From RYN-230 sp036509255 (GTDB lineage: Bacteria > Actinomycetota > Actinomycetes > Streptosporangiales > Streptosporangiaceae), in the NCBI GenBank assembly GCA_036509255.1, contig DATCFY010000011.1, positions 15,640 through 79,639 of the forward strand: a stretch of 64,000 nt of DNA, written 5' to 3'. Below the pieces are notes generated by a model. The model worked only from the letters and a program-made list of their open reading frames with translations, was not told the origin of the DNA and searched no databases. A program made the translations under genes and the position numbers. Positions 15,793 through 24,615 of this stretch are shown in pieces. How positions within the stretch are numbered: the stretch's first letter is position 1; each line of letters starts with the position of its first letter.

Positions 15793-15961
15793 TGACGCCT
15801 CCCGCATCCCCGGCGCTCGCATGCCGCGCTGCCCGCTACGCCTGCCCATGAGTTCCACAGCTTGTAGGGTTCGAGCCCATAAGTTCCATGTTACGGAACT
15901 CTGTTCTACTATGTGATGCTACGTAGGGTGCCTGGGAGGGTCAAGACGGCCGGAGGTGGCG
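15793..15961. promoter_or_regulatory. Divergent promoter region with repeated GTTCC half-sites
   Basis: Contains AGTTCCA at 15851-15857, a palindrome GTTCC-atgttac-GGAAC at 15883-15899, and TGTTACGGAAC (15889-15899). The last has an exact inverted partner, GTTCCGTAACA, at 15964-15974 inside the first codons of the MttB gene. Such repeats suit a dimeric or tetrameric IclR regulator. An AT-richer stretch (tctactatgtgat) may contain a promoter core. Confidence 0.6.
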
Positions 15962-17422
15962 ATGTTCCGTAACACGATGCCCCGCTACGAGATCCTCTCC
16001 CCGGACGCCATCGGCGTGCTGGACAAGGGGTGGCGGCGCATCGTCTCGGAGATCGGCGTGCAGTTCGCCAAGCCCGAGGCGGTGGAGCTGTTCCGCCAGG
16101 CGGGCCAGAGGGTCGACGGCGAGGCCGTGTTCCTCGACCCGGACTTCGTGCTCGAGCAGGTGGCCAAGGCGCCCCGGGAGTTCGACATCCAGGCCCGGAA
16201 CCCGGCCAACAGCGTGCACATCGGCGGCGACCAGATGGTGTTCGGCGGGGTCTACGGCTCCCCGTTCATCCGCGAGGGCGACGTCCGCCGGGACGCAACC
16301 ATGGAGGACTTCCGCCGGCTGAGCATGCTGGCCCAGGCCTTCCCGCAGCTGGACACGGCCGGGGGAGTGATCTGCGAGCCGAACGACACGCCGCTCGACT
16401 CACGGCACCTCGACATGATCTACGCGCTGCAGACGGTGACCGACAAGATCTACATGGGCAACGTGGTGTCCGGGCCCAACGCGGCCGACACGATCAAGAT
16501 GACCGAGATCCTGTTCGGCGGCGGCGCGGGCGCGGACCGGGGCCGGGCGTCGATCGAGCAGACGCCGGCCACCATCTCGCTGATCAACTGCAACTCGCCG
16601 CTGCGCTGGGACGACCGGATGCTGGACGCCCAGTTCGAGTACTGCGCCGCGAACCAGCCGGTGGTGCTGACCCCGTTCCTGCTCATGGGGGCGATGTCGC
16701 CGGTGTCGATCCCGGCCGCGCTGGTCCAGCAGCTCGCCGAGGCGCTGTCCGGCATCGCGCTGGCCCAGCTGATCCGGCCCGGCTGCCCGGTCGTGTTCGG
16801 CTCGTTCCTGTCCAACATCGACATGCAGTCCGGCTCGCCCAGTTTCGGCACCCCCGAGTCGGCCATCGGGCTGTTCTGCACCGGGCAGCTCGCCCGGCAC
16901 TACGGGCTGCCGTTCCGCACCGGCGGCGGCCTCAACTCCAGCCAGACCGCGGACGCGCAGGCGGCGTACGAGTCCCTGATGACGCTGCTGCCGACGTTCC
17001 TGGCCGGCACCAACTTCGTCATGCACGCGGCCGGATGGCTCGAAGGCGGCCTGGTCAGCTGCTACGAGAAGTTCATCATCGACATCGAGCTGCTCCGCAT
17101 GCTCCGGGTGGAGTTCACGCCGCTGGAGATCGACGAGGCCTCGCTCGCGTTCGGGGCGCACGAGGAGGTGGGCCACGGCGGCCACTTCCTCGGGGCCCAG
17201 CACACCATGGAGCGGTTCCGGGAGTGCTTCTACCGGCCGCTGCTCTCCTCCACGGCCAACTATGAGCGCTGGGTGCGGCTCGGGGCCAAGGACGCCGCAG
17301 CGCGGGCGGGGGAGATCTGCGCGAAGACGTTGGCGGAGTACGAGGCGCCGCCGATGGATGACGCGATCCGCGCGGAACTCGAGGAGTTCGTGACCCGCAG
17401 GCGCGCGGAGCTGGGCGACTAG
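15962..17422 (+). CDS. MttB-superfamily corrinoid methyltransferase (non-pyrrolysine type)
   Basis: A 486-residue protein of the trimethylamine methyltransferase superfamily, with the conserved block GGGLNSSQTADAQAAYES, AAGWLEGGL and a C-terminal EVGHGGHFLGAQHT segment. There is no internal UAG, so unlike archaeal MttB it has no pyrrolysine. It belongs with glycine betaine-, proline betaine- or carnitine-type methyltransferases (MtgB, MtpB, MtcB). ATG 15962 is preferred over GTG 15956 because GGAGG precedes it at proper spacing. It is divergent from its corrinoid protein, MtgA-like enzyme and activase. The likely reaction is demethylation of a quaternary amine onto the corrinoid protein. Glycine betaine is the leading candidate because a DMGDH-like enzyme is nearby, but this is not proven. 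Confidence 0.9.
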   Translation: MFRNTMPRYEILSPDAIGVLDKGWRRIVSEIGVQFAKPEAVELFRQAGQRVDGEAVFLDPDFVLEQVAKAPREFDIQARNPANSVHIGGDQMVFGGVYGSPFIREGDVRRDATMEDFRRLSMLAQAFPQLDTAGGVICEPNDTPLDSRHLDMIYALQTVTDKIYMGNVVSGPNAADTIKMTEILFGGGAGADRGRASIEQTPATISLINCNSPLRWDDRMLDAQFEYCAANQPVVLTPFLLMGAMSPVSIPAALVQQLAEALSGIALAQLIRPGCPVVFGSFLSNIDMQSGSPSFGTPESAIGLFCTGQLARHYGLPFRTGGGLNSSQTADAQAAYESLMTLLPTFLAGTNFVMHAAGWLEGGLVSCYEKFIIDIELLRMLRVEFTPLEIDEASLAFGAHEEVGHGGHFLGAQHTMERFRECFYRPLLSSTANYERWVRLGAKDAAARAGEICAKTLAEYEAPPMDDAIRAELEEFVTRRRAELGD

Positions 17423-17495
17423 GCCCCGGGCTGTGCCGCGCGCGGCCGCCGCGGACTCCCGCTCCCGAAGCTGGTGTCAGTCGGCGCCACGGCGA

Positions 17496-17549
17496 CATTA
17501 TCGTGGTGCTTTTTGCCCCGTATACGGGGCAAAAAGCACCACGATAATG
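17496..17549. repeat. Perfect 54-bp palindrome between convergent genes
   Basis: A 27-bp arm and its exact complement meet at GTATAC with no spacer. Each arm includes a run of five T or A next to a GCCCC/GGGGC core. It lies 73 bp after the MttB-family stop and 10 bp beyond the P450 stop, so it may end transcription from both sides. The T-run lies inside the 5' arm rather than after the stem, which is not canonical. Confidence 0.85.
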
Positions 17550-17559
17550 CTGGACTGGG

Positions 17560-18919
17560 CTAGGTGGCCGAGATGGGGAGATGGGTGTGGCCGTGGACAG
17601 CCAGGCCCTCGCGGTGGACGGGCGGACCGGCCAGCCTCAGGGCCGGGAACCGGGAGAGCAGGGCCGGGAACGCGACCTGTGCCTCGAGCCGGGCCAGGGG
17701 CGCGCCCAGGCAGTAATGGATGCCGCCGCCGAACGACAGCGGCGGTTGCTCCTTCCGGCCCAGGATCAGCTGCTCCGGGTCGGTGAACGCGGCGGGATCG
17801 TGGTTCGCCGCGCCCAGCAGGGTCATGACCCGCTGCCCCGGGTCCAGGTGCAGCTCGCCGATGTCCAGCCCGGCTGCCTCCCCGGCGGGCACGCTGCGGC
17901 CGAACAGCATCTGCACGGGTGAGTCGAACCGCAGCAACTCCTCCGTCGCCCGGCCGGCGAGGCCCGGCTCGTCGCGCAGCCGGGCGGCCTCGCCGGGGTG
18001 ATTCAGCAGGGCGGTCAGGCCGTTGGACAGCAGCCCGGTCGTGGTCTCGAAACCGGCCGCCAGCAGTAACGCCGCCATCGTGACCAGTTCCTCGCCGCTC
18101 AGCCTGTCTGAGCCGGCTGCCGGGCCGTCTGTCGGGCCGTCCATGGGGGCGTCCATGGACGGCGTCCATCGGGCCGTCTGTCGGGCCGTCCATGGGGGTG
18201 TGCACGGAGCCGCCCGCCGCGGCGGTCATCGCCGAGATCAGGTCCTCCGCCGGATGGACTCGACAGTGCTCAGCCAGGTCAGCCAGGTAGTCGCGGATGG
18301 ACGCGGCCGCCGAGTCGGCCCGGTCCACGGCCAGCGGGCTGAGCACCTCCAGCACCGCGGTCCAGTCCCTCGCCCAGCCCTGGAACATCGGCCGGTCCGC
18401 GGCCGGGATGCCGAGCAGCTCCCCGATCACCGTGACCGGCAGCGGGAACGCGAACGCCGCGACGAAGTCGGTCTCCGCGGCCGAGGCCAGCCGGTCGCAC
18501 GCCTCGGCCACGATCCGCTCCACCGCAGGCCGCAGCGCCGCGATCCGCCGCGCGGTGAACGTGGCCGACACCAGACGGCGCAGCCGGGTGTGGTCCGGCG
18601 GATTGAGCATCAGGATGCTGGTGAACATCAGCCGCAGGGCCGGCCGCTCCGCCCAGTCCGGGTAGCCGGACATGACCAGCAGGCGCCCCGGGTTCTTGCG
18701 CAGCCGGTGATCCCGGAGCACCGCCGAGCAGGCCCGGTAGCCGATGACCACGAGCGTCCCGTCGGGGCTGAGTACCGCCGGTCCCAGGTCGCGCAGCTGC
18801 GCGTAGAGCGGATACGGATCGGCCTGCCCCTCCGGCGTGGATAGCGCGGCCAGCAACTCCCCGGCGCGGTCGGTCAACGCGGCCCCCGGATGCTCGGCAG
18901 ACAATGACTGGCCCAGCAT
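17560..18919 (-). pseudogene. Cytochrome P450, frameshifted by a 49-bp duplication
   Basis: The N-terminal part (from ATG 18919) and the C-terminal part lie in different frames. The first carries the substrate-recognition and C-helix region. The second has the I-helix AGFETTT, EELLRF (ExxR) and the heme loop FGGGIHYCLG with its Cys ligand. The break falls in two identical 29-bp repeats (18121-18149 and 18170-18198) spaced 49 bp apart. Removing one 49-bp unit joins the frames into a normal 436-residue bacterial class I-type P450. The gene is therefore a recent pseudogene, a switchable allele or a sequencing artefact. No ferredoxin gene is adjacent. Confidence 0.85.
18121..18198. repeat. Two 29-bp direct repeats, 49-bp period, inside the P450
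   Basis: Copies at 18121-18149 and 18170-18198 are identical. The period is not a multiple of three, so deletion or gain of a unit toggles the P450 reading frame. Confidence 0.9.
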
Positions 18920-18996
18920 GGTCTGGGCCCAGTATGCCGGACCGGCCCGCCCGGGGAAAAGGCCCGGGCCGGCAGGCGGCGGCTAGCATGTGGGCC

Positions 18997-20013
18997 GTGA
19001 CTGACTCAGGGATCGATCCTCAGGCGACCGGAGCGCAGGGTGTCGGCCTGGCCACGGTGGTGACCCGTGCGCCTGCCGGCGGCCCTGCGCCTGGCCCCAC
19101 GGTGCTGGACACCTGGTTCCCCGCGCCGGAATTGATCCCGGCCACGGACAGCGGCGGCACCGTCCGCCTGTCCGCGGCCGAGGCAGCCGAGGCACTCGGC
19201 TCCGACGCGGCCGCGCTGCTCGGCGAGGACGAGGCCCGGGGGGTCGAGGTCATCGCGGTGCGCACCACGATCGGCTCCCTGGCCGGGCCGCCGGCCGACG
19301 CCTACGACGCCTACCTGAGGCTGCACCTGCTGTCCGGCCGCCTGGTCCGCCCGCGCGGCTGCAATCTGGACGGCATCTTCGGGACGCTGGCCAACGTGGT
19401 GTGGACCAGCCACGGGCCCTGCCCCGTCCCCGGCTTCGAGGCCACCCGGCTGCGGCTGCGCCGCCTCGGCCCGGTCACCGTGCACGGCGTCGATAAGTTC
19501 CCGCGCATGGTGGACTACGTGCTGCCGGCCGGGGTGCGGATCGCCGACGCGGACCGCGTCCGGCTCGGCGCGCACCTGGCCGAGGGGACCACGGTCATGC
19601 ACGAGGGCTTCGTCAACTACAACGCGGGCACCCTCGGCACGTCCATGGTGGAAGGCCGGATCTCGGCCGGGGTGGTGGTCGGGGACGGCTCCGACGTGGG
19701 CGGCGGCGCGTCCATCATGGGCACCCTGTCCGGCGGCGGCAAGGAGACGATCTCGGTCGGGGAGCGGTGCCTGATCGGCGCGAACGCCGGCATCGGCATT
19801 TCCCTCGGCGACGACTGCGTGGTGGAGGCCGGGTTGTACGTGACCGCGGGAACCAAGGTCGCGCTGCCGGACGGGCAGGTGGTCAAGGCCCGCGAGCTGT
19901 CCGGCCGTCCCGGGCTGCTGTGGCTGCGCGACTCGCAGACCGGCGCGGTCCGGGTCGCCGAGCGCGGCGGGCACGGCATCGCGCTGAACGCCGCCCTGCA
20001 CGCGAACGCCTGA
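18997..20013 (+). CDS. dapD: 2,3,4,5-tetrahydropyridine-2,6-dicarboxylate N-succinyltransferase
   Basis: A 338-residue actinobacterial-type DapD, which succinylates tetrahydrodipicolinate in the lysine/diaminopimelate pathway. The N-terminal domain starts ATGAQGVGLATV. A left-handed beta-helix hexapeptide region follows (VRLGAHLAEGTTVMHEGFVNYNAGTLG, GVVVGDGSDVGGGASIMG, IGANAGIGISLGDDCVVEAG). GTG 18997 matches the usual family N-terminus; an ATG at 18988 is an alternative. The gene stands alone, with a DNA repair pair downstream on the same strand. Confidence 0.9.
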   Translation: MTDSGIDPQATGAQGVGLATVVTRAPAGGPAPGPTVLDTWFPAPELIPATDSGGTVRLSAAEAAEALGSDAAALLGEDEARGVEVIAVRTTIGSLAGPPADAYDAYLRLHLLSGRLVRPRGCNLDGIFGTLANVVWTSHGPCPVPGFEATRLRLRRLGPVTVHGVDKFPRMVDYVLPAGVRIADADRVRLGAHLAEGTTVMHEGFVNYNAGTLGTSMVEGRISAGVVVGDGSDVGGGASIMGTLSGGGKETISVGERCLIGANAGIGISLGDDCVVEAGLYVTAGTKVALPDGQVVKARELSGRPGLLWLRDSQTGAVRVAERGGHGIALNAALHANA

Positions 20014-20031
20014 CGGCCGGGAAGGAACACC

Positions 20032-20826
20032 ATGCGGCTCGCCACCTGGAACGTCAACTCGGTGCAGGCCAGGCTGCCCCGGCTGCTCAGCTGGCTTGAC
20101 GAGACCCGGCCGGACGTGCTCTGCCTGCAGGAGACCAAGACATCCGACGACGGCTTCCCGGCCGGGGAGGTCGGCGAGCTCGGCTACGAGGCCGCGCTGT
20201 ACGGCACGGGCCGCTGGAACGGGGTGGCCATCCTGTCCCGGGCCGGCCTGGACGACGTGCGCCGCGGCTTTCCGGGTGAGCCAGGGTTCCCCGGCCCGGA
20301 GGCCCGCGCCATCTCCGCCACCTGCGCGGGCTGCCGGGTGTGGTCCGTCTACGTGCCCAACGGCCGGGCCCTGGACAGTCCCCACCTAGCCTACAAATTG
20401 TCCTGGCTTGGAGTCCTGCGTGACGCACTGGCCGCCGAGCTCAGCCCGGAGGGGGACAAAGTGCGGCTCGCCGTGTGCGGGGACTTCAACATCGCCCCCC
20501 GCGACGACGACGTGTGGGACCCGGCCGCGTTCATCGGCTCCACCCACGTCACCCCCGAGGAACGGGCCGCCCTGGCCGGCCTGCTGGACCTCGGGCTCAC
20601 TGACGTCCCGGCCCGGGCGCTCAAGGGCGAGCCGTTCACCTACTGGGATTACCGGGCCGGCATGTTCCACAAGGGCATGGGCATGCGCATCGACCTGGTC
20701 CTCGCCAGCGGCGCGGTGGCCGCGGGGGTCAAGGACGCCTACGTGGACCGGGAAGCCCGCAAGGGCAAGGGCCCGTCCGACCACGCCCCGATCGTGGTCG
20801 ACCTGGATCTGACCGCCCCCGCCTGA
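20032..20826 (+). CDS. xth: Exodeoxyribonuclease III
   Basis: A 264-residue endonuclease/exonuclease/phosphatase-family enzyme, an AP endonuclease of base excision repair. Motifs include the Asn of TWNVNSV, the metal-binding Glu of CLQETK, CGDFNIAPRDDDVWDP and the catalytic SDHAPI at the C-terminus. It starts 18 bp after dapD and lies just before a photolyase gene, making a small DNA repair neighbourhood. Confidence 0.93.
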   Translation: MRLATWNVNSVQARLPRLLSWLDETRPDVLCLQETKTSDDGFPAGEVGELGYEAALYGTGRWNGVAILSRAGLDDVRRGFPGEPGFPGPEARAISATCAGCRVWSVYVPNGRALDSPHLAYKLSWLGVLRDALAAELSPEGDKVRLAVCGDFNIAPRDDDVWDPAAFIGSTHVTPEERAALAGLLDLGLTDVPARALKGEPFTYWDYRAGMFHKGMGMRIDLVLASGAVAAGVKDAYVDREARKGKGPSDHAPIVVDLDLTAPA

Positions 20827-20849
20827 CCCAGCGCCTATCCTCGGCGTTC

Positions 20850-22277
20850 ATGGTTGCCCTTGTCTGGCTCCGCCGGGACCTCCGCGTGCACGACCATCCG
20901 GCACTGTGCGCGGCACTGGCCGGGCATGAGCGGATCGTGCCGGTCTTCTGCCTGGACGACCGGCTGCTCCATGGGCGGCACGCGTCCGGATCACGCACCG
21001 CGTTCCTCCTGGAGAGCCTGACCGACCTGGACGGCCAGCTCGCTGAACGCGGTGCCCGGCTGGTCATCAGGCACGGGCCGCCGGAGCGGGAACTGCCCGC
21101 GCTGGCCGGGGAGACCGGGGCTACCGAGATCCACCTGAGCAGCGACCCCAGCCCGTACGAGGCCATCCGGGGGCGCCAGGTGCTCGCGGCTCTTGAGCAG
21201 GACGGCGTCACCGGGCACGCCCATCCGGGGATCAGCGTGGTGGACGACGTCCGCGCCATCCGGACCGGGCAGGGGCGTCCTTACACCGTCTTCACGCCGT
21301 TCTACCGCAACTGGGATGGCATCAGGCGGCGCGCTGTCCTGGACCCGCCCAAACGGATCGACTTGCCGGCGAAGATCCGGCACGGCCGGGTACCTTCCCT
21401 GGCCAGCCTGGGGCTGGAGCAGGAGGTGGCTGAGCCGGCCCGGGGCGGGGAGAGCGCGGGGCTGACCCGGCTGGCGGAGTTCGTGGACGGCCCGATGCGG
21501 GACTACGATTCCGGCCGCGACCAGGCCGGCGCCGATGCCTCGTCCCGGCTGTCTCCCTATCTGCGGTTCGGCTGCCTGTCACCGCGCGCGGTCGAAGACC
21601 AGCTGCCCCGCGGGACGGCGGCCGGCCCGGAGGGCGCGGAAGCGTTCCGGCGCCAGCTGTGCTGGCGTGACTTCTACCAGCATGTCCTGGTGCATCACCC
21701 GGAGAACTCCCGGCAGGAATTCCAGCCCCGCTACCGCGGCACGCTGACCTGGACGGGCGACGACGCCGAGTTCACCGCCTGGACCGAGGGCCGGACCGGC
21801 TTCCCGCTGGTGGACGCGGGCATGCGGCAGCTGCGCCGGGAAGGCTGGATGCACAACCGGGTGCGGCTGCTGGTCGGCTCGTTCCTGACCAAGGACCTGG
21901 GCATCGACTGGCGCCGCGGCGAGGAGTGGTTCATGCGCCTGCTCCTGGATGGCGACCAGGCCAGCAACAACGGTAACTGGCAGTGGATCGCGTCGGTGGG
22001 GGTGGATCCACAGCCCGCCTTCCGGCGCATCTACAACCCGTCCCTCCAGCAGGAGCGGTTCGATCCGGACGGCCGGTACGTGCGCCGCTACGTCCCCGAG
22101 CTGACCCGGGTTCCGGACGAATACCTGGCCGAGCCGTGGCGGATGCCTGAGCAGGAGCAGGACCGGGCCGGGTGCCGGATCGGCCGGGACTATCCGGGGC
22201 CGATCGTGGATCACAAGCAGGCCCGGCAGGCCGCATTGGACCGCTACCGGGACGCGGCGGCCGCCTCCGGATCCTGA
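20850..22277 (+). CDS. phr: Deoxyribodipyrimidine photo-lyase
   Basis: A 475-residue class I CPD photolyase/cryptochrome-family protein that repairs UV-induced pyrimidine dimers with light. The N-terminal antenna domain begins LVWLRRDLRVHDHPAL. The FAD-binding domain contains LSPYLRFGCLSPR, LCWRDFYQHV, GFPLVDAGMRQL and NNGNWQWIASVGVDPQPAFRIYNP-like residues including the Trp-rich core. It starts 23 bp after xth. Full length and intact. Confidence 0.94.
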   Translation: MVALVWLRRDLRVHDHPALCAALAGHERIVPVFCLDDRLLHGRHASGSRTAFLLESLTDLDGQLAERGARLVIRHGPPERELPALAGETGATEIHLSSDPSPYEAIRGRQVLAALEQDGVTGHAHPGISVVDDVRAIRTGQGRPYTVFTPFYRNWDGIRRRAVLDPPKRIDLPAKIRHGRVPSLASLGLEQEVAEPARGGESAGLTRLAEFVDGPMRDYDSGRDQAGADASSRLSPYLRFGCLSPRAVEDQLPRGTAAGPEGAEAFRRQLCWRDFYQHVLVHHPENSRQEFQPRYRGTLTWTGDDAEFTAWTEGRTGFPLVDAGMRQLRREGWMHNRVRLLVGSFLTKDLGIDWRRGEEWFMRLLLDGDQASNNGNWQWIASVGVDPQPAFRRIYNPSLQQERFDPDGRYVRRYVPELTRVPDEYLAEPWRMPEQEQDRAGCRIGRDYPGPIVDHKQARQAALDRYRDAAAASGS

Positions 22278-22290
22278 CTCCCGGCGGCCG

Positions 22291-22953
22291 CTAGAGCGTC
22301 AGGATCAGCATGTAGCCCATGGTGACGCCCATCGCGATCTGGCAGCAGGCCGCCAGCGTGGGCGACAGCACCCACCCACCCGGGCGGGCCGACCGGTCCG
22401 GTCCGTCCCCGCCGGCGGGGACGGCCGGTCCGCCAGTGGGCGCGGCCCCGGCCCGGGCCAGCGCCGGCAGCCGGTCAGCCTGCCACATCACGTAGCCCAC
22501 CATGAACACGGCCAGCATCAGCGCGAGCAGCGGGAAGCGTCCGCCGGCGGCTGATCCGCCCATGGCTATGCCGGTCTCCGGTCCCGGTCTCGCCGCGCGG
22601 ACGGCGAGCGGCATGTACACCATGGCGCCGCACATCACCAGGTGAGGCAGCGGGTGACGGTGCGGCGCGCGGCCCCGCTCAGGTGCCGCGGTCCGGCGGG
22701 CGCGCCACGCCTGCCACCCGAACCAGGCCATGCCACCCGCAAACATCCCTGCCCACAGGCGGTCGGGCAGTGGGTTGAGCCAGCTCACCAGCATGCCTGC
22801 CATGGCCACGCCCATCACGGTGAGCACCAGGTTGGCGCCGCGCTCGGCCCCCCGCTGGTGCCCCCGCGCAATAACCACGCGGCTGGCGCAGTACGCGGCG
22901 GTCGCGATCATGATCGCGGCGAGGATGCCCGCGAGCCACGACGGTCCTCCCAC
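22291..22953 (-). CDS. DUF5134 integral membrane protein
   Basis: A 220-residue protein with about six hydrophobic segments and His/Met-containing membrane stretches (HPLPHLVMCGAMVYMP), which fits the actinobacterial DUF5134 family. It starts GTG one base after the stop of the upstream membrane protein, so the two are cotranscribed and probably coupled. Its function is unknown. The Met/His-rich membrane segments suggest metal (copper) handling, which is only a guess. Confidence 0.75.
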   Translation of the reverse strand: MGGPSWLAGILAAIMIATAAYCASRVVIARGHQRGAERGANLVLTVMGVAMAGMLVSWLNPLPDRLWAGMFAGGMAWFGWQAWRARRTAAPERGRAPHRHPLPHLVMCGAMVYMPLAVRAARPGPETGIAMGGSAAGGRFPLLALMLAVFMVGYVMWQADRLPALARAGAAPTGGPAVPAGGDGPDRSARPGGWVLSPTLAACCQIAMGVTMGYMLILTL

Positions 22954-22954
22954 G

Positions 22955-23968
22955 TCACTGCCCTCCCCGCGGGCCGCCGGCCGATCGTTCCCGCCTCATC
23001 GGTCCGCGGGCAGGCCAGAAAGCGAGAACAAGCAAGACCAGCAACGGGCCCGTATCTGGGTCGGTGCCACCGCCAGCGAGAATGCCCCCCAGGGCCTGGC
23101 CCGCCACCCAGATCGCGGTGGCCACCACCATCGCCACGGCGAGAGCCAGCCGGGCCGCCGGTGGCGGCAGGTACCCGCCGGCGGCGATCAGGGCCAGCAG
23201 GCCGGCGAGCACGACCGAGGCAGCCAGTCCCTGGTGGGCCACCAACGCCGCGCCGTGCTGGCCGATCGCAGCCAGCCAGGAAGGCTCGCCGCTCGTCAGG
23301 CTGGACAGCATGTCGTGCACTGCCTGCGGGGCACGGTTCGCGGGCAGCAGCGCGAAGTAGGCCAGGCTGGCCCACAAGATGAGCCAGACCGCCCGGGCGG
23401 CGGGGGCGCCTACCGCCCGGGCCGCGATGAACGGCGCGGGTGCCGCGCTGGCGCCCCCGGCGGCGCCGCGCTCGCGGGGCCAGAGCAGGACCGCGAGCAA
23501 GGCGTACAGGACCGCCGCGCCCGGGGCACCACTGACCGGGCTGGCCGTCCCGGTGAGCACCCCGCCGAGGCCCTCACCGAACCACCACACGCCCAGGCTC
23601 CAGACGACTGAGGCTCCCAGGGCGGCCTTGACCGTGGGCCGCCAGGCGATGCCGAGGGCGAGCAGGAGCTGGATCGTGGCAAAGGCCGCATTGAGCACCA
23701 CCGGGTGCTGCCCCACGAGACGGGCGTCCCAGATGATGGGCCGGCTCACCAGGTCCGGGTTGCCCGCTGCCGCAGCGGCGAGCATCTGGCCGAAGGCCCT
23801 GCTGAACATGACCGGCTGGTACTGCAGGATCGCGTCCAGCAGCCACAGGGCACCCAGGGCCAGTTGCAGCCGCCGCCGGGCGTCGGGTGCAGCCCACTCC
23901 GCCGGGGTGATAGCGCGATAGTCACCCGGCGCGCCCGTGCCGCGCTGGGTAACGGCTATCTCACTCAC
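22955..23968 (-). CDS. Conserved actinobacterial polytopic membrane protein
   Basis: A 337-residue protein with eight or more predicted membrane segments, a cytosolic N-terminal tail and a Gly/Arg-rich C-terminus. Segments such as LWLLDAILQYQPVMF, WDARLVGQHPVVLNAAFA and GGILAGGGTDPDTGPLLVLL look like a known actinobacterial family of unassigned function that is often paired with a DUF5134 protein. It is the first gene of the two-gene operon. Confidence 0.7.
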   Translation of the reverse strand: MSEIAVTQRGTGAPGDYRAITPAEWAAPDARRRLQLALGALWLLDAILQYQPVMFSRAFGQMLAAAAAGNPDLVSRPIIWDARLVGQHPVVLNAAFATIQLLLALGIAWRPTVKAALGASVVWSLGVWWFGEGLGGVLTGTASPVSGAPGAAVLYALLAVLLWPRERGAAGGASAAPAPFIAARAVGAPAARAVWLILWASLAYFALLPANRAPQAVHDMLSSLTSGEPSWLAAIGQHGAALVAHQGLAASVVLAGLLALIAAGGYLPPPAARLALAVAMVVATAIWVAGQALGGILAGGGTDPDTGPLLVLLVLAFWPARGPMRRERSAGGPRGGQ

Positions 23969-24615
23969 GGCTGGCTCTCCCTGTTCCGCGCGTAATTCGC
24001 CATGTGCTCGCTGCGGCGCGATCGGTGCAGGGCCTTATCTGATGCGCCAGGGTGCGATATGAGAAGCGTAAAGGCCGGGCTATTCTGGTCGCAAGCAGGA
24101 GACGTTCCGGGTTTACCGACAGCGCTCTGAACTGGTATGACGCTGCGGCGGTCAGCAATATCCGGGACGGCCGATAAACCGGGCGGGGGTATCCGGGGAA
24201 CCCCCGGGAGGTATTAGGCAAATACCGGCCCGGGAGAGTGGCAAACCCGGCCGGAGTATTTGTGGGCGGCTCAGGCCGTCCTCGTCCGCGCACCATGTGG
24301 CGCAGTAGCGCCACGATTATCCGGAACCAGAAACAATGGGCGCGGCGCGGCCTGCCGGGACCCGTGCGCCCTGCTTGCCGTGGGCTCTGCTTGCCGTGCG
24401 GCTCCTTCCCGCGTCCCTCGCTCCTGCGTCCAGTCGGTGTCGCGGCCCTTCGGGATGCTGGCCTGAACTCGGCGGCGGATCCCCCATCCGCAGCCGCTCC
24501 CGCCCCGAACGCCTAGAGGAGGAAAAAATCCCGGAAAAGTTGTTGGCGCCGGGCGGGAGCAGAACTCCTAACTGTGCTGGCGCCTCCCGGGCCGGCCTAA
24601 GTGAGGGGACGCACC
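23969..24615. other. Non-coding gap of about 650 bp
   Basis: No convincing gene. Short open frames on both strands lack ribosome-binding sites and have Arg/Pro/Ser-biased shadow composition. The stretch includes promoters for the flanking divergent genes. A weak hairpin candidate is GGTATT-aggc-AAATACC near 24212. A GC-rich imperfect inverted repeat lies just before 24616. Confidence 0.5.

Noticed and set aside
17420..17422. UAG at the end of the MttB-like gene as a possible pyrrolysine codon
   Set aside because: It lies at the natural C-terminus after all conserved blocks. The following codons do not continue the family, and no pyl genes are seen in the window.
19006..20385. Long antisense frame over dapD and xth
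   Set aside because: Both underlying genes have full conserved motifs; the antisense product is composition-biased.
24238..24516. Possible small gene in the gap before the sigma genes
   Set aside because: No ribosome-binding site, Arg/Pro/Ser-rich shadow composition and no recognisable domain.
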